Part shown: piece by piece, positions 53,030 to 62,361 of the stretch | Layout: each line of letters starts with the position of its first letter | How positions within the stretch are numbered: position 1 is the first letter of the stretch | Position numbers and translations under genes: made by a program | Notes under the pieces: generated by a model | Databases searched by the model: none | What the model was told of the DNA's origin: nothing | What the model saw: only the letters and a program-made list of their open reading frames with translations | DNA from: Fuerstiella sp. | GTDB taxonomy: Bacteria > Planctomycetota > Planctomycetia > Planctomycetales > Planctomycetaceae | Direction of reading: 5' to 3' | Assembly (NCBI GenBank): GCA_029245955.1 | Contig: JAQWOH010000084.1 | Location: 91,365-155,364 of the forward strand | Length of the DNA: 64,000 nt

Positions 53030-54875
53030 GGTTTTCCTTCGGCTTGTCGACTTGTTGTTTAGTGCTGATGTTGATTTCAGATTGTATGGCTCCGCGTTCC
53101 CAAATGTTCCATCCCGATTTTCGAGCCGCTTGCTGCCACACAGGAGATGCGATCAGTTCTTTCGCATCTCGCGTGCTGCGGACGACAAAAACGCGGACAT
53201 CATCAGGGATGTTCTGCGGGGCAGGACTGTCTGACAGGAAACAATTGTCATAAGCCGCCTTGCGTTCAGGGAACAGCGGCGTGTTAAAATGATGTCCCAG
53301 CCACGGACGAGCGTCGGCATAGCTGGGCAACAGGTAATTCAGTTCCAGGGGCTCCAGCAGGACAGGACCGCGTCGCCCGTGCAGCGAACTCAGCAGTGTT
53401 CGTTCATCGGCGTCCAGGTGAAAACCATCCACTTGAGTCAGCTGCCGGTTTGTATGGACCGCAGAGAAAACGAAGTCGTCGGCGAAAACGGTCATCATTA
53501 ACAGAACTGTGATGTATCGCGGGCTTCGGTCGCGGATGTGATTCCACCACCCCATGATGACCGGCAGGCCTAACAGAAATAATGGCATCCACACGTAGCC
53601 TCGTGTGAAATGCAGCGGCTGGACGGGCTTGAAAATTCGGTCATGAAACGCCAGTCCGGCCGCAACCACGAGAGCACACAGCAGAAATCGTTCTGTGCGA
53701 TCGAATGGCCCGGCAGAGCATGAGGCGATTTTCTTGCTGAATTCCGGAATGATCGCGACAGGACTGTCGGGGCAGACATTTTCGAGCGAGGATTTCGACA
53801 GTTTGCGAACGATCAGCACTCCACAGGGGATCAATACGGGAACGTAGGCCAGAAACGCCGTAGTTAACGAAAGGCTCCAGTCGAGTTCCCAGACATGCTG
53901 TAGTCTGGCGTGCTGGGGGAATGCGGATAACCAGACTTTGTAGTACAGCAGGAATGTTAACAGCAGCGCGGCGGAAATGGACAGTTGGTTTCGCGCGTTT
54001 CCTGTCCGCAGCGTGAGTAGCTGGATTCCTCGCCACAGGTTGATCGTCAGCAGCAGTTCCAGGCCGGACCATGGGTGAGTCGTTGCCAGCAGCAGCAGAC
54101 AACCATTGGCCACACGATTCTGTGCTTTGATTTCTGCAATCCAGCAACAGGCCACCAATGTGTGGTAAATCGCTTCCGTGGGAAACAGTGCGTTCCGGCC
54201 CCAGTTGAGAAACCACATTCCGTTGCCAGGATCGAATTGCAGCACCGATTCCAGCCACGGTGTCGACTGCAGGCCCGAGACTGCTGTGCCGGCAATGCAC
54301 AGCAATCCGCCTCCCCACATGGCCAGAAAAAATGCTGCATTGTTGTCGGGGCTTCCCCGTATGCCACGAAGGGTGGATGCCTCGCCATCGAATCCGGGGG
54401 CGTCGAACATGCGATGCTGTACAAGTGACCATGTGGCCCATGCAAATGCGAGAGAAGCGCAGAACGTCAGCGACAGAATCATCTCGCCAGGATCGAATCC
54501 GCACGTGGCTGTCGAAAAACCCAGAATCCATGGCAGCCAGTGAGCATAAATGACCGGTGCTTCAGGAGCAGGATCGTACGGATTCGGATACATGATGCCG
54601 TTCCCTCGTTCCAGTGCGGCACGTCCATTCGCGACGTAGTACGGCAATTCGTAGTGAAAGAAGCCCGTTGCCGTCTGCGGGTTCGACACGACGTGTGCGA
54701 TTGGTACGGCCCAGAAGGGAAGCAGCGAGAGTACGATCAGCCCGAGCACACGTGGCGCGTTGAACGGGGCGTCGCTGCAGAAGGAGTCATCAGTCTGGCT
54801 GTGCTTCCCTGTCTCTGGCGGGGGCGTCCGGACGGCCGTGAACTGTGGCCTGGGAAGAATGCTGGTCGGCGTCAC
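53007..54875 (-). CDS. Polytopic membrane protein of unknown function (glycosyltransferase-like topology)
   Basis: A 622-residue integral membrane protein with about ten hydrophobic helices, starting near residue 40 (LGLIVLSLLPFWAVPIAHVV) and continuing through LSLTFCASLAFAWATWSL, LAMWGGGLLCIAGTAVSG, LSISAALLLTFLLYYKVWL, TAFLAYVPVLIPCGVLIV and FLLGLPVIMGWW. The C-terminal 150 residues are soluble (LHGRRGPVLLEPLEL..., DVRVFVVRSTRDAKELI). The layout resembles polyprenyl-phosphate-sugar-dependent glycosyltransferases and similar O-mannosyltransferase-like proteins, but I see no diagnostic acidic motif. GTG start at 54875 has GGAG 6 bases upstream. Its last 8 codons overlap the CAP-domain gene, so the two are translationally coupled. 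It may modify or export that protein (inference). Confidence 0.78.
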   Translation of the reverse strand: MTPTSILPRPQFTAVRTPPPETGKHSQTDDSFCSDAPFNAPRVLGLIVLSLLPFWAVPIAHVVSNPQTATGFFHYELPYYVANGRAALERGNGIMYPNPYDPAPEAPVIYAHWLPWILGFSTATCGFDPGEMILSLTFCASLAFAWATWSLVQHRMFDAPGFDGEASTLRGIRGSPDNNAAFFLAMWGGGLLCIAGTAVSGLQSTPWLESVLQFDPGNGMWFLNWGRNALFPTEAIYHTLVACCWIAEIKAQNRVANGCLLLLATTHPWSGLELLLTINLWRGIQLLTLRTGNARNQLSISAALLLTFLLYYKVWLSAFPQHARLQHVWELDWSLSLTTAFLAYVPVLIPCGVLIVRKLSKSSLENVCPDSPVAIIPEFSKKIASCSAGPFDRTERFLLCALVVAAGLAFHDRIFKPVQPLHFTRGYVWMPLFLLGLPVIMGWWNHIRDRSPRYITVLLMMTVFADDFVFSAVHTNRQLTQVDGFHLDADERTLLSSLHGRRGPVLLEPLELNYLLPSYADARPWLGHHFNTPLFPERKAAYDNCFLSDSPAPQNIPDDVRVFVVRSTRDAKELIASPVWQQAARKSGWNIWERGAIQSEINISTKQQVDKPKENHDELESL

Positions 54876-55007
54876 GTTTCACTCCGGGCGAGTGGTTCTC
54901 TTATTGTCAGTGTTTCCGCGGAATCGACAGCATTCTGTTGCTGCGACGAACATATTTCGCGTCCGAGCCCCCCACTCGCTGACCTGTATCGGGGTCGGCC
55001 GTCCGCT

Positions 55008-56630
55008 TTACTGAACCGCCGGCAGCATTCGAACCTGTCCTGGTTTGTGAGCGACCCTGCGCGAACTTGTCGTTGACAGGTTGTTACTGCGGGCAGTTGC
55101 AAGACCGACTCCGGTCGAGGGAGTGTCGCCGGTTAACAGTTCCAGCAACCATGGACTCGGTCTGGGAATAACCACGACCTGTTTGCCTCTCGACGAATTC
55201 GGAGAATCGATGATCACTGTGATTTCGGTTGGTCCACTGATTGTATGTGTTGATGCAGTTCGTATGGGTGACGACGCGAACGGATCCGGTAGTTCCTCCG
55301 GAATCTGCTGTGCGACGGCCGATTCCATTGGATTGGCTCGTGCCTGATTGCCGACTGAATCGCTTTCGGCAATGAGCGATTCGAACGGGTTTTCTTCCGA
55401 TTCATCCAATGGAGTGCCCGGCAACGGGGGAGCAGCAGATTTCAAGGGGGTGTCATTGAAGCTTGCCGGACTCTTTCTGAGCAGGGAATTCAGGCTCAAT
55501 TGCGTCATTACTTTTCGGATAGCGCCTATGCCCGTGTACAGTCCCTGCTTTGCTTTTCGGTCGGCAGCGCTGCAGACGCCAATGACCTCGCCCCTGGCGC
55601 TGAACAGTCCGCCACCGGATCGTCCCTGTGTCGGGTCGGTCGTACACAGAATGTTTTCAGGGCCTTCGTAGCGGTTGATCTCAACGACTGTCATATTCAG
55701 TCGAGTCGGCAGATCGCCGTTACTGCACCCGATGCTGAATACTGTTTGCGATTTCTTCGCTGTTGTTGTTTCTGCCAGTGGCGCGACGGGCAGTGCTGAC
55801 ACGTTTTGAATTTGCAGAAAAGCAATATCGGAATCGTGGTCGCCACCGAGCACCGTGGCCGGATATTTCAGGACTTTGCCATCCTCAAAAACGTCCACAA
55901 TGATGGCAGCATTCGCTCCGACTTCCCGGAACAGATGAGCACACGTCAGGATCGTTGACTGTCCGCGAGTGCTGTGAATCACTGTTCCTGTCCCGAAATC
56001 GTGCATGTTTCCGTCAATCGTGCGCACACGCACGCTGGCGCTCATGGGCAATGCAGCGTCCGCGGCAATGTCTGCAGCAACCTTGACGGTTTCGGTGTCC
56101 GGACTTTGAGCTCGAAAGTTCGGGTGCTTCAGGCTGTCTTTTGCGGCTGGACCGCCCGCTCCCAAACCGCGACGGACGCGATCAACGAGGCCCCCGAAGC
56201 CGGATCGAGGGGCGTCGGCCGCCGTTGTCGTGTTCTGGTCAATGTGGTCGACAAGCTGTGGTTCACCGGATCGTGGTGCGGCAGAATCGCTGTGGCGCTT
56301 TCGGGAAGCGCTTAGCTCATGCGATGCATCCTGCATCGCCTGTCGAAGTTTGCTTTCCGCTGTGATCCCCAGAAAACGTCGCTTTTCCTCACCTTCGACC
56401 AGCAGGACGAACGCCGGAATACGATCAACGTTGTACTGACGAGCAAGGTCCGGTCGTTCTGTGATGTCGATTTTACGAATGGGAAACTTGTTCCTTTCCA
56501 TCCGCTGCAGCACGGGGACCATCTGCTGGCAGGGCTGACAGTAGCCCGCGGTAAAGTCGAGCAGAACGATGTCCTGCGGTGGCTGACCATTTGGAGTGGC
56601 AGCCATCATCAGCAGTGCAATCAGTTTCAT
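55008..56630 (-). CDS. Thioredoxin-trypsin fusion: periplasmic redox domain plus S1 serine protease
   Basis: 540 residues from ATG 56630, supported by GGGAAG upstream. A short signal-like hydrophobic start (IALLMMAATP) leads to a thioredoxin domain with active site CQPC (31-34), the IPAFVLL cis-Pro segment and a typical end near residue 105. A disordered linker rich in Ser, Arg and Asp follows. Residues 195-385 form a trypsin-like domain with a possible triad H232 (TCAHLF), D268 (DSDIAF) and S338 (GRSGGG). The last 150 residues are Pro/Ser-rich and contain no PDZ domain. The combination suggests a periplasmic protein-quality protease with linked thiol chemistry. It is monocistronic, and the promoter must lie in the 420-base gap upstream. 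Confidence 0.88.
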   Translation of the reverse strand: MKLIALLMMAATPNGQPPQDIVLLDFTAGYCQPCQQMVPVLQRMERNKFPIRKIDITERPDLARQYNVDRIPAFVLLVEGEEKRRFLGITAESKLRQAMQDASHELSASRKRHSDSAAPRSGEPQLVDHIDQNTTTAADAPRSGFGGLVDRVRRGLGAGGPAAKDSLKHPNFRAQSPDTETVKVAADIAADAALPMSASVRVRTIDGNMHDFGTGTVIHSTRGQSTILTCAHLFREVGANAAIIVDVFEDGKVLKYPATVLGGDHDSDIAFLQIQNVSALPVAPLAETTTAKKSQTVFSIGCSNGDLPTRLNMTVVEINRYEGPENILCTTDPTQGRSGGGLFSARGEVIGVCSAADRKAKQGLYTGIGAIRKVMTQLSLNSLLRKSPASFNDTPLKSAAPPLPGTPLDESEENPFESLIAESDSVGNQARANPMESAVAQQIPEELPDPFASSPIRTASTHTISGPTEITVIIDSPNSSRGKQVVVIPRPSPWLLELLTGDTPSTGVGLATARSNNLSTTSSRRVAHKPGQVRMLPAVQ

Positions 56631-57050
56631 ATTGGCTTCCCTGCCAGTGAATTCTGGAATGCGGACTCTAAAAGGAATCAGGAGCTGATCAGTACAGCAC
56701 GCTGCGGGGTGTTTCGCCAAACGTGCCTGACCCCATTCAACTTCCTTTTGAAAATGCAGGTGAACGGCAAATCCATTTGCCAGTCCGTCCTCGATGAGTC
56801 CGACTTTTGTAAGTGTTACCAGACATCTGTTGTAATTGCTGCAACGACGTACCGTGCGTTCAGTATGCAGAATTCATCGTATTCGGAGATCTGTTTGCCG
56901 CAAAAAACCTGTAAAGCACGACACAAGGCGTCTTTCCACTTTGCCACCATGATCCAGTGCTGTTCGTTTTCGCAGGTTCCTGAGTTCTCCGCAGCACAGT
57001 CTCTTTTCTTCCACGTGGCTGGATATGCAACCTGTGTGCCAAAGCCGGCA
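56631..57050. other. Intergenic region between the protease fusion and smpB
   Basis: About 420 bases between two co-directional minus-strand genes. A long plus-strand open frame runs across it and the flanking genes, but its translation has no family-like features and is antisense to two real genes. No tmRNA gene or terminator is visible. Confidence 0.45.
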
Positions 57051-57539
57051 TCAGCGATGTTTCAAAGCCGCGTCCATCTCTCGTTTGTGATCCTGCTTCT
57101 TCAGGTGCTCACGTTTGTCGTGCAGCTTGCGGCCTTTGCACAGCCCCAGTTTCACTTTGACGAACCCGCGCGCAATAAATACCGAAAGCGGTATCAGCGT
57201 CAGTCCCTGTTGCTCGCCGCTTTCTGCAAACTTTCGAATTTCACGACGATGCAGCAGCAGCTTTCGTTTTCGTCGACGTTCGTGATTGAACACTGTTGCC
57301 TGCGGGTACTCTGCCACATCCGCGTTGATCAGCCAGACTTCATTGCCGTCAACGCGAGCATGGGCGTCTTCAATCGAGATTTTCGTGTCTCGAATACTCT
57401 TGACTTCGCTGCCGTACAACTGAATTCCACAGTCGACCTCGTCCAGCACATCGTATTCGTGTCTGGCCTTACGATTTTGACAGATCACGCGCGAATTCGG
57501 ATCGACCGTGTTTTTCGGTTTTTTTTTCTGGCGAGCCAT
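57051..57539 (-). CDS. smpB: SsrA-binding protein SmpB
   Basis: A 162-residue protein that carries tmRNA to stalled ribosomes for trans-translation. The OB-fold core is clear: ICQNRKARHEYDVLDEVDCGIQLYGSEVKSIRDTKISIEDAHARV, ADVAEYPQATVFNHERRRKRKLLLHRREI, GLTLIPLSVFIARGFVKVKLGLCKGRKLHDKREHLKKQDHKREMDAAL. The C-terminal basic tail that mimics an mRNA in the ribosome channel is present. The N-terminus is Lys-rich (ARQKKKPKNT). The ssrA gene is not in this window. The ATG at 57539 is the natural start. Confidence 0.96.
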   Translation of the reverse strand: MARQKKKPKNTVDPNSRVICQNRKARHEYDVLDEVDCGIQLYGSEVKSIRDTKISIEDAHARVDGNEVWLINADVAEYPQATVFNHERRRKRKLLLHRREIRKFAESGEQQGLTLIPLSVFIARGFVKVKLGLCKGRKLHDKREHLKKQDHKREMDAALKHR

Positions 57540-58546
57540 GTGAAGAACTGTTGTCCATCATTGGGTGAGGGTATCTACGTATTCCAGATCGCAGTTGGAA
57601 TTCGAAAGTCAGCCATTCATGTTCGTTCAAATGACGATTGTCGGGCCAGTGGACTATGATGGCATCACCGTGTAGCAGATACAATTAGTCAGGCATTCTG
57701 TTTGTTAAATGTCAGGTCGCCGACACAGGTGTGCCGTACGACATACTGTGGATACGCGGCACCTGAACGAACGTGCGCGTGACACAGCAGGACAAAATCA
57801 GTTCGAATTCAGGAGTCCCCCGCGTCAACTCAGGTTCGGTTTTCAAAATTGTTTTCCGGGAATCGGTCAAAAGCTGTGACCAGGCAAGTTGACGACTGGG
57901 GTATCGCAAGCGAATAATCATGAGCAATGTGTTCGGGTCAAAGTCAGGCAGGTCGATGGTTTGCCCATGGTTGCCTCGGGTCTGAACCTCGTGCGGAAGC
58001 ATTAAAGGAGTAATCTTAACGCCACCAATGGTCTTGTGGGGATGCGGCGCCGAGTCTCGGTTCCGGCACCAAAGATCAGACACACGTAAGAATGACTACG
58101 TAACGATTGCACACTTTTGCGAATCAAGCGACGGCACGCATGCTGCTGCGACCGTCTTCAATCGCACTCTGGCTGATTCCGGGAATGGAAGCATTCTGTG
58201 GAATCGCGAATTTCCGGGGCCGGACGATTGATTTTTCTGATTCGCCGGTATGCTGAGAGACTACAGGGTTGCAGCTGCATCGCAGGATGCATTCACTAAT
58301 CAGTTTTTGACGTTTTGGGCAGTGGCTTATCAGGAACTTTATCGCCGGTTTTAGACGAACCGGTGGTGTGGATTGGTTCGAGAGGTCGCGTCCAGGTTAC
58401 TCCGGGCGGCTCAGACGTAAAATGCGTGTGTCTCACATGGAGGCACGGACACTCGTGTTTATATATACGGAGCAAAGCTCCGCTTCTGCTGTTCGACTCG
58501 TTTATTCGGTTCGGGCAAAGAAGTAATCAGAAAGAAGGGGATTCGC
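57540..58546. other. One-kilobase intergenic region upstream of the primary sigma factor gene
   Basis: A long gap with no convincing protein-coding gene; short frames at 57712-58083 (minus) and 58028-58231 (plus) have no family-like sequence. A perfect hairpin, CGGAGC-AAA-GCTCCG (58468-58482), lies 64 bases before the rpoD start. The region should hold divergent promoters for smpB and rpoD and may contain an unrecognised RNA. Confidence 0.5.
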
Positions 58547-60277
58547 GTGCATCGTCTCGATTCAGGACTGAGAGCGATCATTGAGAAAGCCAGGGAACGC
58601 GGCTTCGTCACAGTACAACAGGCTCACGCATGGTTGCCGGACGAAGGTGGTGACCCGGCCATGGTAGACAACCTGATCAAGGCTATTGATCAGAATGGAT
58701 TTGACTTCATTGAGGATCCGGAGATTCCGCTGGAGCCGGAACCGATTGAAGAGGAAGTTCGGGAAGAGCAGGCGGAAAAAGCCGCTCGCGCGCTGTTGGG
58801 GCCGGAAACATCTGCTCTGTCTTCGCGTGATCCGATTCGTATGTATCTGAGTCAAATGGGCAACATCCCACTGCTCAGCCGTGACCGCGAAATCTTCCTG
58901 GCGAAACAGATTGAGGTGATGCGGAAGCGGATGCGACGTCACGTGATCGAATCCGATTTCGCTTTGCGAATTGCTGTCGACATTATTGAAAAGGTCAATC
59001 GTCAGGAACTGCCGTTTGAGCGAACTCTGCGCACATCTGAAACAGAAGACGTGCGGAAGGAACAGATCGAAGGCCGAATGGAAGCGAATCTCGCATCACT
59101 GCGTGTCCTGATGGTCGAGAACGAAGAAGATTTCATGGCGTGGCGAGCCAGTGAAGTCGGCTCAGAGGAACAGGCGTTTCTGGACACGCGGATTCGCGAG
59201 CGACGCGTTAAGATGTGTACGTTATGTGAGGAACTGAGCGTGCGGACTCATCGTCTGCAACCGGTTATGAAGCGGATGCTGCAGATCGGTGAACGCATCG
59301 AACAGCTGCAGGACGAGATTGCCTGCCTGAAGGGGCTGAAGTCCGCGGAGTCAGAACGCGATTCGCTGGAACGCGAACTCGAAGAGTATATCGAGATGGT
59401 TCTGGAAACTCCGGAACAGTTTCTTGAACGCTGCCGCGGTATCAATAGTCGTATGGAGGGCTGGACTGATGCCAAGCAGAAACTTTCCGGCGGTAACCTG
59501 CGTCTGGTGGTTTCGATCGCCAAGAAGTACCGCAACCGAGGTCTCAGCTTTCTGGACCTGATTCAGGAAGGCAACGCCGGTCTGATGCGAGGCGTTGAAA
59601 AGTACGAATATCGTCGAGGTTACAAGTTCTCAACGTATGCCACATGGTGGATTCGACAGGCCATTACCCGTGCCGTCGCAGACCATGCTCGAACCATTCG
59701 TATTCCTGTTCACATGTTTCAGAATATCTCGATGCTGAAAGCCAAGGCTGAAGAAATTCGGCAGGCTACCGGTCGTGAGCCCAGCAATGAAGAGCTGGCA
59801 GAGGCGGTCGGCATGAGTATTGAGGAAACAGAACGGATTATGAAGACATGGAAGCATCCAATCAGCCTGGATACTCCCGTTGGTGAAAGTGAAGACAGCA
59901 GCTTTGGTGAGTTTCTGGAAGATTCGCACGAACAGAGCCCGGCTGAGTCCGCCGCCAAGCAGATGCTGCGTGACAAGATTGATCATGTGCTGAAAAGTCT
60001 GACGTATCGCGAACGTGAAATTGTCAAGCTGCGTTATGGTCTGGGCGACGGTTACAGCTATACGCTGGAAGAAACCGGCCGCATTTTCAAAGTGACACGG
60101 GAACGCATTCGGCAGATCGAAAGTAAAGCGCTGAAGAAGCTGCAGCATCACACGCGAGCCATCCATCTGAAAGGTTTCGTGGACCATGTTGCCGACGACG
60201 AAGAAGAAGCGGAAACTTCGGGGGACGGATCGCCACCGGCGGCCGCGTCCTCCTCAGATGCACTGGGCGTTGCCTGA
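58547..60277 (+). CDS. rpoD: Primary RNA polymerase sigma-70 factor
   Basis: A 576-residue housekeeping sigma factor. The start is GTG 58547 with AAGGGG upstream. Region 1.1-like N-terminus (about 1-55) precedes region 1.2 (DPIRMYLSQMGNIPLLSRDREI). A non-conserved helical insert of about 200 residues follows. Then come region 2 (GNLRLVVSIAKKYRNRGLSFLDLIQEGN; EYRRGYKFSTYATWWIRQAITRA), region 3 (PVHMFQNISMLKAKAEEIRQATGREPSNEELAEAVG) and region 4 with the helix-turn-helix (YTLEETGRIFKVTRERIRQIESKALKKLQ). The C-terminal tail (about 30 residues) is acidic then Pro/Ala-rich. Followed by a strong terminator. Confidence 0.95.
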   Translation: MHRLDSGLRAIIEKARERGFVTVQQAHAWLPDEGGDPAMVDNLIKAIDQNGFDFIEDPEIPLEPEPIEEEVREEQAEKAARALLGPETSALSSRDPIRMYLSQMGNIPLLSRDREIFLAKQIEVMRKRMRRHVIESDFALRIAVDIIEKVNRQELPFERTLRTSETEDVRKEQIEGRMEANLASLRVLMVENEEDFMAWRASEVGSEEQAFLDTRIRERRVKMCTLCEELSVRTHRLQPVMKRMLQIGERIEQLQDEIACLKGLKSAESERDSLERELEEYIEMVLETPEQFLERCRGINSRMEGWTDAKQKLSGGNLRLVVSIAKKYRNRGLSFLDLIQEGNAGLMRGVEKYEYRRGYKFSTYATWWIRQAITRAVADHARTIRIPVHMFQNISMLKAKAEEIRQATGREPSNEELAEAVGMSIEETERIMKTWKHPISLDTPVGESEDSSFGEFLEDSHEQSPAESAAKQMLRDKIDHVLKSLTYREREIVKLRYGLGDGYSYTLEETGRIFKVTRERIRQIESKALKKLQHHTRAIHLKGFVDHVADDEEEAETSGDGSPPAAASSSDALGVA

Positions 60278-60585
60278 CGGCGGCGCGGAAGTTGAGCAGT
60301 AACAATGAAGCCCCGGTCTTGCAGGAAGATCGGGGCTTTTTGCGTCTGAACGACGGTACTGTAGCGATCGCCGGGACACAATTCCTTCAGGCTTCAACTT
60401 TAGCGGCGTCCTTCGTCGACGAATTCGAAACTTCCGCCTATCATCTCTGATCTTATAAACGCAGCTGTTTGCAGCGGATCGTCTCGATCGCTGCGATAAG
60501 AGTCTTCTGTTTAGACTTCTTACCGTATTCTCGCATCGGCTCGCAGGCCGTCCCGCATCACGCGATGGAAGAAAGAGATCTTAAG
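60278..60585. other. Intergenic region between rpoD and fabI
   Basis: About 310 bases. It contains the rpoD terminator (60308-60341) and the fabI leader. The fabI reading frame is open upstream of its chosen start as far as 60469, but that extension lacks family residues. No other feature is recognised. Confidence 0.5.
60308..60341 (+). terminator. Rho-independent terminator after rpoD
   Basis: AAGCCCCGGTCTT (60308-60320) pairs with AAGATCGGGGCTT (60326-60338) in a 13-base stem with one G-T pair and a 5-base loop, followed by a T-run to 60341. It lies 31 bases past the rpoD stop. Confidence 0.9.
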
Positions 60586-61407
60586 ATGGGTTTGTTCGAA
60601 GGTAAAAAAGGGCTGGTGCTGGGGATCGCTAACGACCGTTCCATTGCATGGGCGATCACGGAACAACTGCATCAACAGGGCGCTGAAATTGGGTTCACTC
60701 ACCTGCCCGATGCAGGCGACCGGCCGAAGAACGAACGCAAAGTCGGCAAGCTGGTGAACCCGATCGGTGCCAAATTTCTAATGCCATGTAACGTCTGTGA
60801 AGATTCTGACCTTGAGGCGGTCATGGAAAAGGCAGCTGCAGAATTCGGAAAAATTGATTTTCTACTGCACAGTATTGCCTTCGCACCACCGGCCGATCTG
60901 ACCGGGCCAACATGGGCGTCCAGTCGTGAGGGATTTCGACTGGCCATGGAAATCAGCGCCTACAGTCTGCTGGCCGTTTGCGGCGCGGCGAAGAAGAAAG
61001 ATCTGTTCAGCGAAAATTCCAGTGTGCTGACACTATCCTACTTTGGCGGAGAAGAAGTGATTCCTGGTTACAACCTGATGGGAATCTGTAAGGCCGCATT
61101 GGAGTGCGGTGTTCGATATCTCGCCAGTGAGCTCGGCCCGGACGGGACCCGCGTTAATGCCATCAGTGCTGGTCCGGTAAAGACAGTCAGCGCACAGGGT
61201 GTGGGCGACTTCGACCAGATGCTGGAACTGTACAAAGGCATGGCACCGATGCGTCGCAACATCACGGCGGAAGAAGTCGGCAAAACCGGAAGTTTTCTGC
61301 TCAGCGACCAGGCCAGCGGTATCAGTGCAGAGGTTGTTCACGTCGACTGCGGCTTCAGCAAAATGGGTGCTCCCCCTGCCGACTTTGGCCAAGCCGCAGA
61401 CGCCTGA
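60586..61407 (+). CDS. fabI: Enoyl-[acyl-carrier-protein] reductase (NADH), FabI type
   Basis: A 273-residue short-chain-dehydrogenase-fold enzyme that performs the last reduction of fatty-acid elongation. MGLFEGKKGLVLGIANDRSIAWAI supplies the nucleotide-binding turn. The FabI catalytic pair Y162 and K169 (GYNLMGICKAALE, Tyr-x6-Lys) and the upstream Y152 align with E. coli Y146/Y156/K163 plus 6. GPDGTRVNAISAGPVKT and DQASGISAEVVHVDCGF complete the fold. ATG 60586 is the family start. The Nudix gene begins 12 bases after the stop, so the two are probably co-transcribed. Confidence 0.95.
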   Translation: MGLFEGKKGLVLGIANDRSIAWAITEQLHQQGAEIGFTHLPDAGDRPKNERKVGKLVNPIGAKFLMPCNVCEDSDLEAVMEKAAAEFGKIDFLLHSIAFAPPADLTGPTWASSREGFRLAMEISAYSLLAVCGAAKKKDLFSENSSVLTLSYFGGEEVIPGYNLMGICKAALECGVRYLASELGPDGTRVNAISAGPVKTVSAQGVGDFDQMLELYKGMAPMRRNITAEEVGKTGSFLLSDQASGISAEVVHVDCGFSKMGAPPADFGQAADA

Positions 61408-61419
61408 TTCTATATTGTC

Positions 61420-61839
61420 ATGGAACAGGCCAGAAACAATACATTGCCGATTAAAGTGGCCATCGCCATCGTGGAATCGGCAGGGCATGTCCTTGTGGGA
61501 ACGCGCCCCGCGGGTGTGTCGCTCGCCGGCAAGGCCGAGTTTCCCGGTGGGAAATGTCTGTCCGACGAAACGCCCAGATCGTGCGCCGTTCGTGAATGCC
61601 GTGAAGAAACCGGACTGATCGTCATTCCGCGTGGACATCTGGTAACGACGATATACGAATATGCCCACGCGACTGTGGAACTTAATTTCTGGCGCTGCGT
61701 ATTGACGCCGGATCTGCCGGACTGTTCGACGGCACAGCAGCCGTTCCGTTGGGTCAGTCTGCAGAATCTGAATGAACTGGATTTTCCGGAAGCCAACGGC
61801 CAGGTCCTGTCGATTCTGGCGCGCTCGGCAGTTAGCTGA
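61420..61839 (+). CDS. Nudix hydrolase (MutT/NudG-like)
   Basis: A 139-residue pyrophosphohydrolase. The Nudix box GX5EX7REUXEEXGU is intact as GKCLSDETPRSCAVRECREETGL. The strand after it (TTIYEYAHATVELNFWRCVL) and the C-terminal PFRWVSLQNLNELDFPEAN match the 8-oxo-dGTP/CTP pyrophosphatase (MutT/NudG) subgroup. It probably cleans damaged or non-canonical nucleotides, though substrate specificity is not readable from sequence. It follows fabI by 12 bases. Confidence 0.9.
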   Translation: MEQARNNTLPIKVAIAIVESAGHVLVGTRPAGVSLAGKAEFPGGKCLSDETPRSCAVRECREETGLIVIPRGHLVTTIYEYAHATVELNFWRCVLTPDLPDCSTAQQPFRWVSLQNLNELDFPEANGQVLSILARSAVS

Positions 61840-61877
61840 TCTGCGTCCGGCGACGCCGACCGCAATGAGTTCCCAGC

Positions 61878-62222
61878 ATGACGTCGCGTCGCATTTCACG
61901 GCAATTGCGTGTGCCGACAATGGTGCATGCTGGCGGTGGAGGCGGTTGTTTCTCTGTCGCGGCACAGGTTGGCCAATCGGTCAACGATGATGCGATGGAC
62001 AAGCCACAGTCCGTGGATTCGCCGGAGGCTGTCGATGACACATATACTCTGGTAGAACTGGTGCAGGAAATGACGACACCGCCCTGCCGATGGATGCTCA
62101 GCGACGGCGGGGCGATTAAGATCGTTGGCAGCAGTCTTGTTGTGCGGCAGACTCAGGCGGGACATCGCGAGATCGTGCGTCTGCTGAGTCTGTTGACTGA
62201 GTCAATCAATGAAGCGAATTGA
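61878..62222 (+). CDS. Small protein with planctomycete secretin-N/STN-like motif
   Basis: Up to 114 residues. From about residue 55 it has YTLVELVQEMTTPPCRWMLSDGGAIKIVGSSLVVRQTQAGHREIVRLLSLLTESI. The Y.L.EL....W...GG.I....LVVRQT...H..I..LL pattern is the short alpha-beta STN/secretin-N-like unit found at the N-terminus of many planctomycete secreted proteins, here as nearly the whole protein. The first 40 residues from ATG 61878 are Arg-rich and not clearly coding, so the true start may be one of the internal ATGs (for example MDKPQS, near 61995). No signal peptide is obvious. Function unknown. Confidence 0.5.
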   Translation: MTSRRISRQLRVPTMVHAGGGGGCFSVAAQVGQSVNDDAMDKPQSVDSPEAVDDTYTLVELVQEMTTPPCRWMLSDGGAIKIVGSSLVVRQTQAGHREIVRLLSLLTESINEAN

Positions 62223-62361
62223 TTCCTGACCGTCATCGATACCTGCACGCAGCGCGAGCAAGTGAGTCTGACAGGCTTTTAAGGTTCGACACCCTCACTC
62301 GATATTTGCTCGGGTGTCGTGCCTGTATGGTGACTCCGTCCTCGGAACAGTTGCGTGCCAA

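Noticed and set aside
56319..57659. Long plus-strand open frame (446 codons) across the protease fusion and smpB
   Set aside because: It is antisense to two strongly supported genes, its translation is rich in Cys, Phe, Ser and Gln with no family-like motif, and it has no ribosome-binding site.
57712..58083. Minus-strand 123-codon open frame
   Set aside because: No recognisable domain and poor protein-like composition; kept only as part of the intergenic description.
60469..60585. Upstream extension of fabI
   Set aside because: In-frame codons exist, but the FabI family begins at the ATG at 60586 and the extension has no family sequence.
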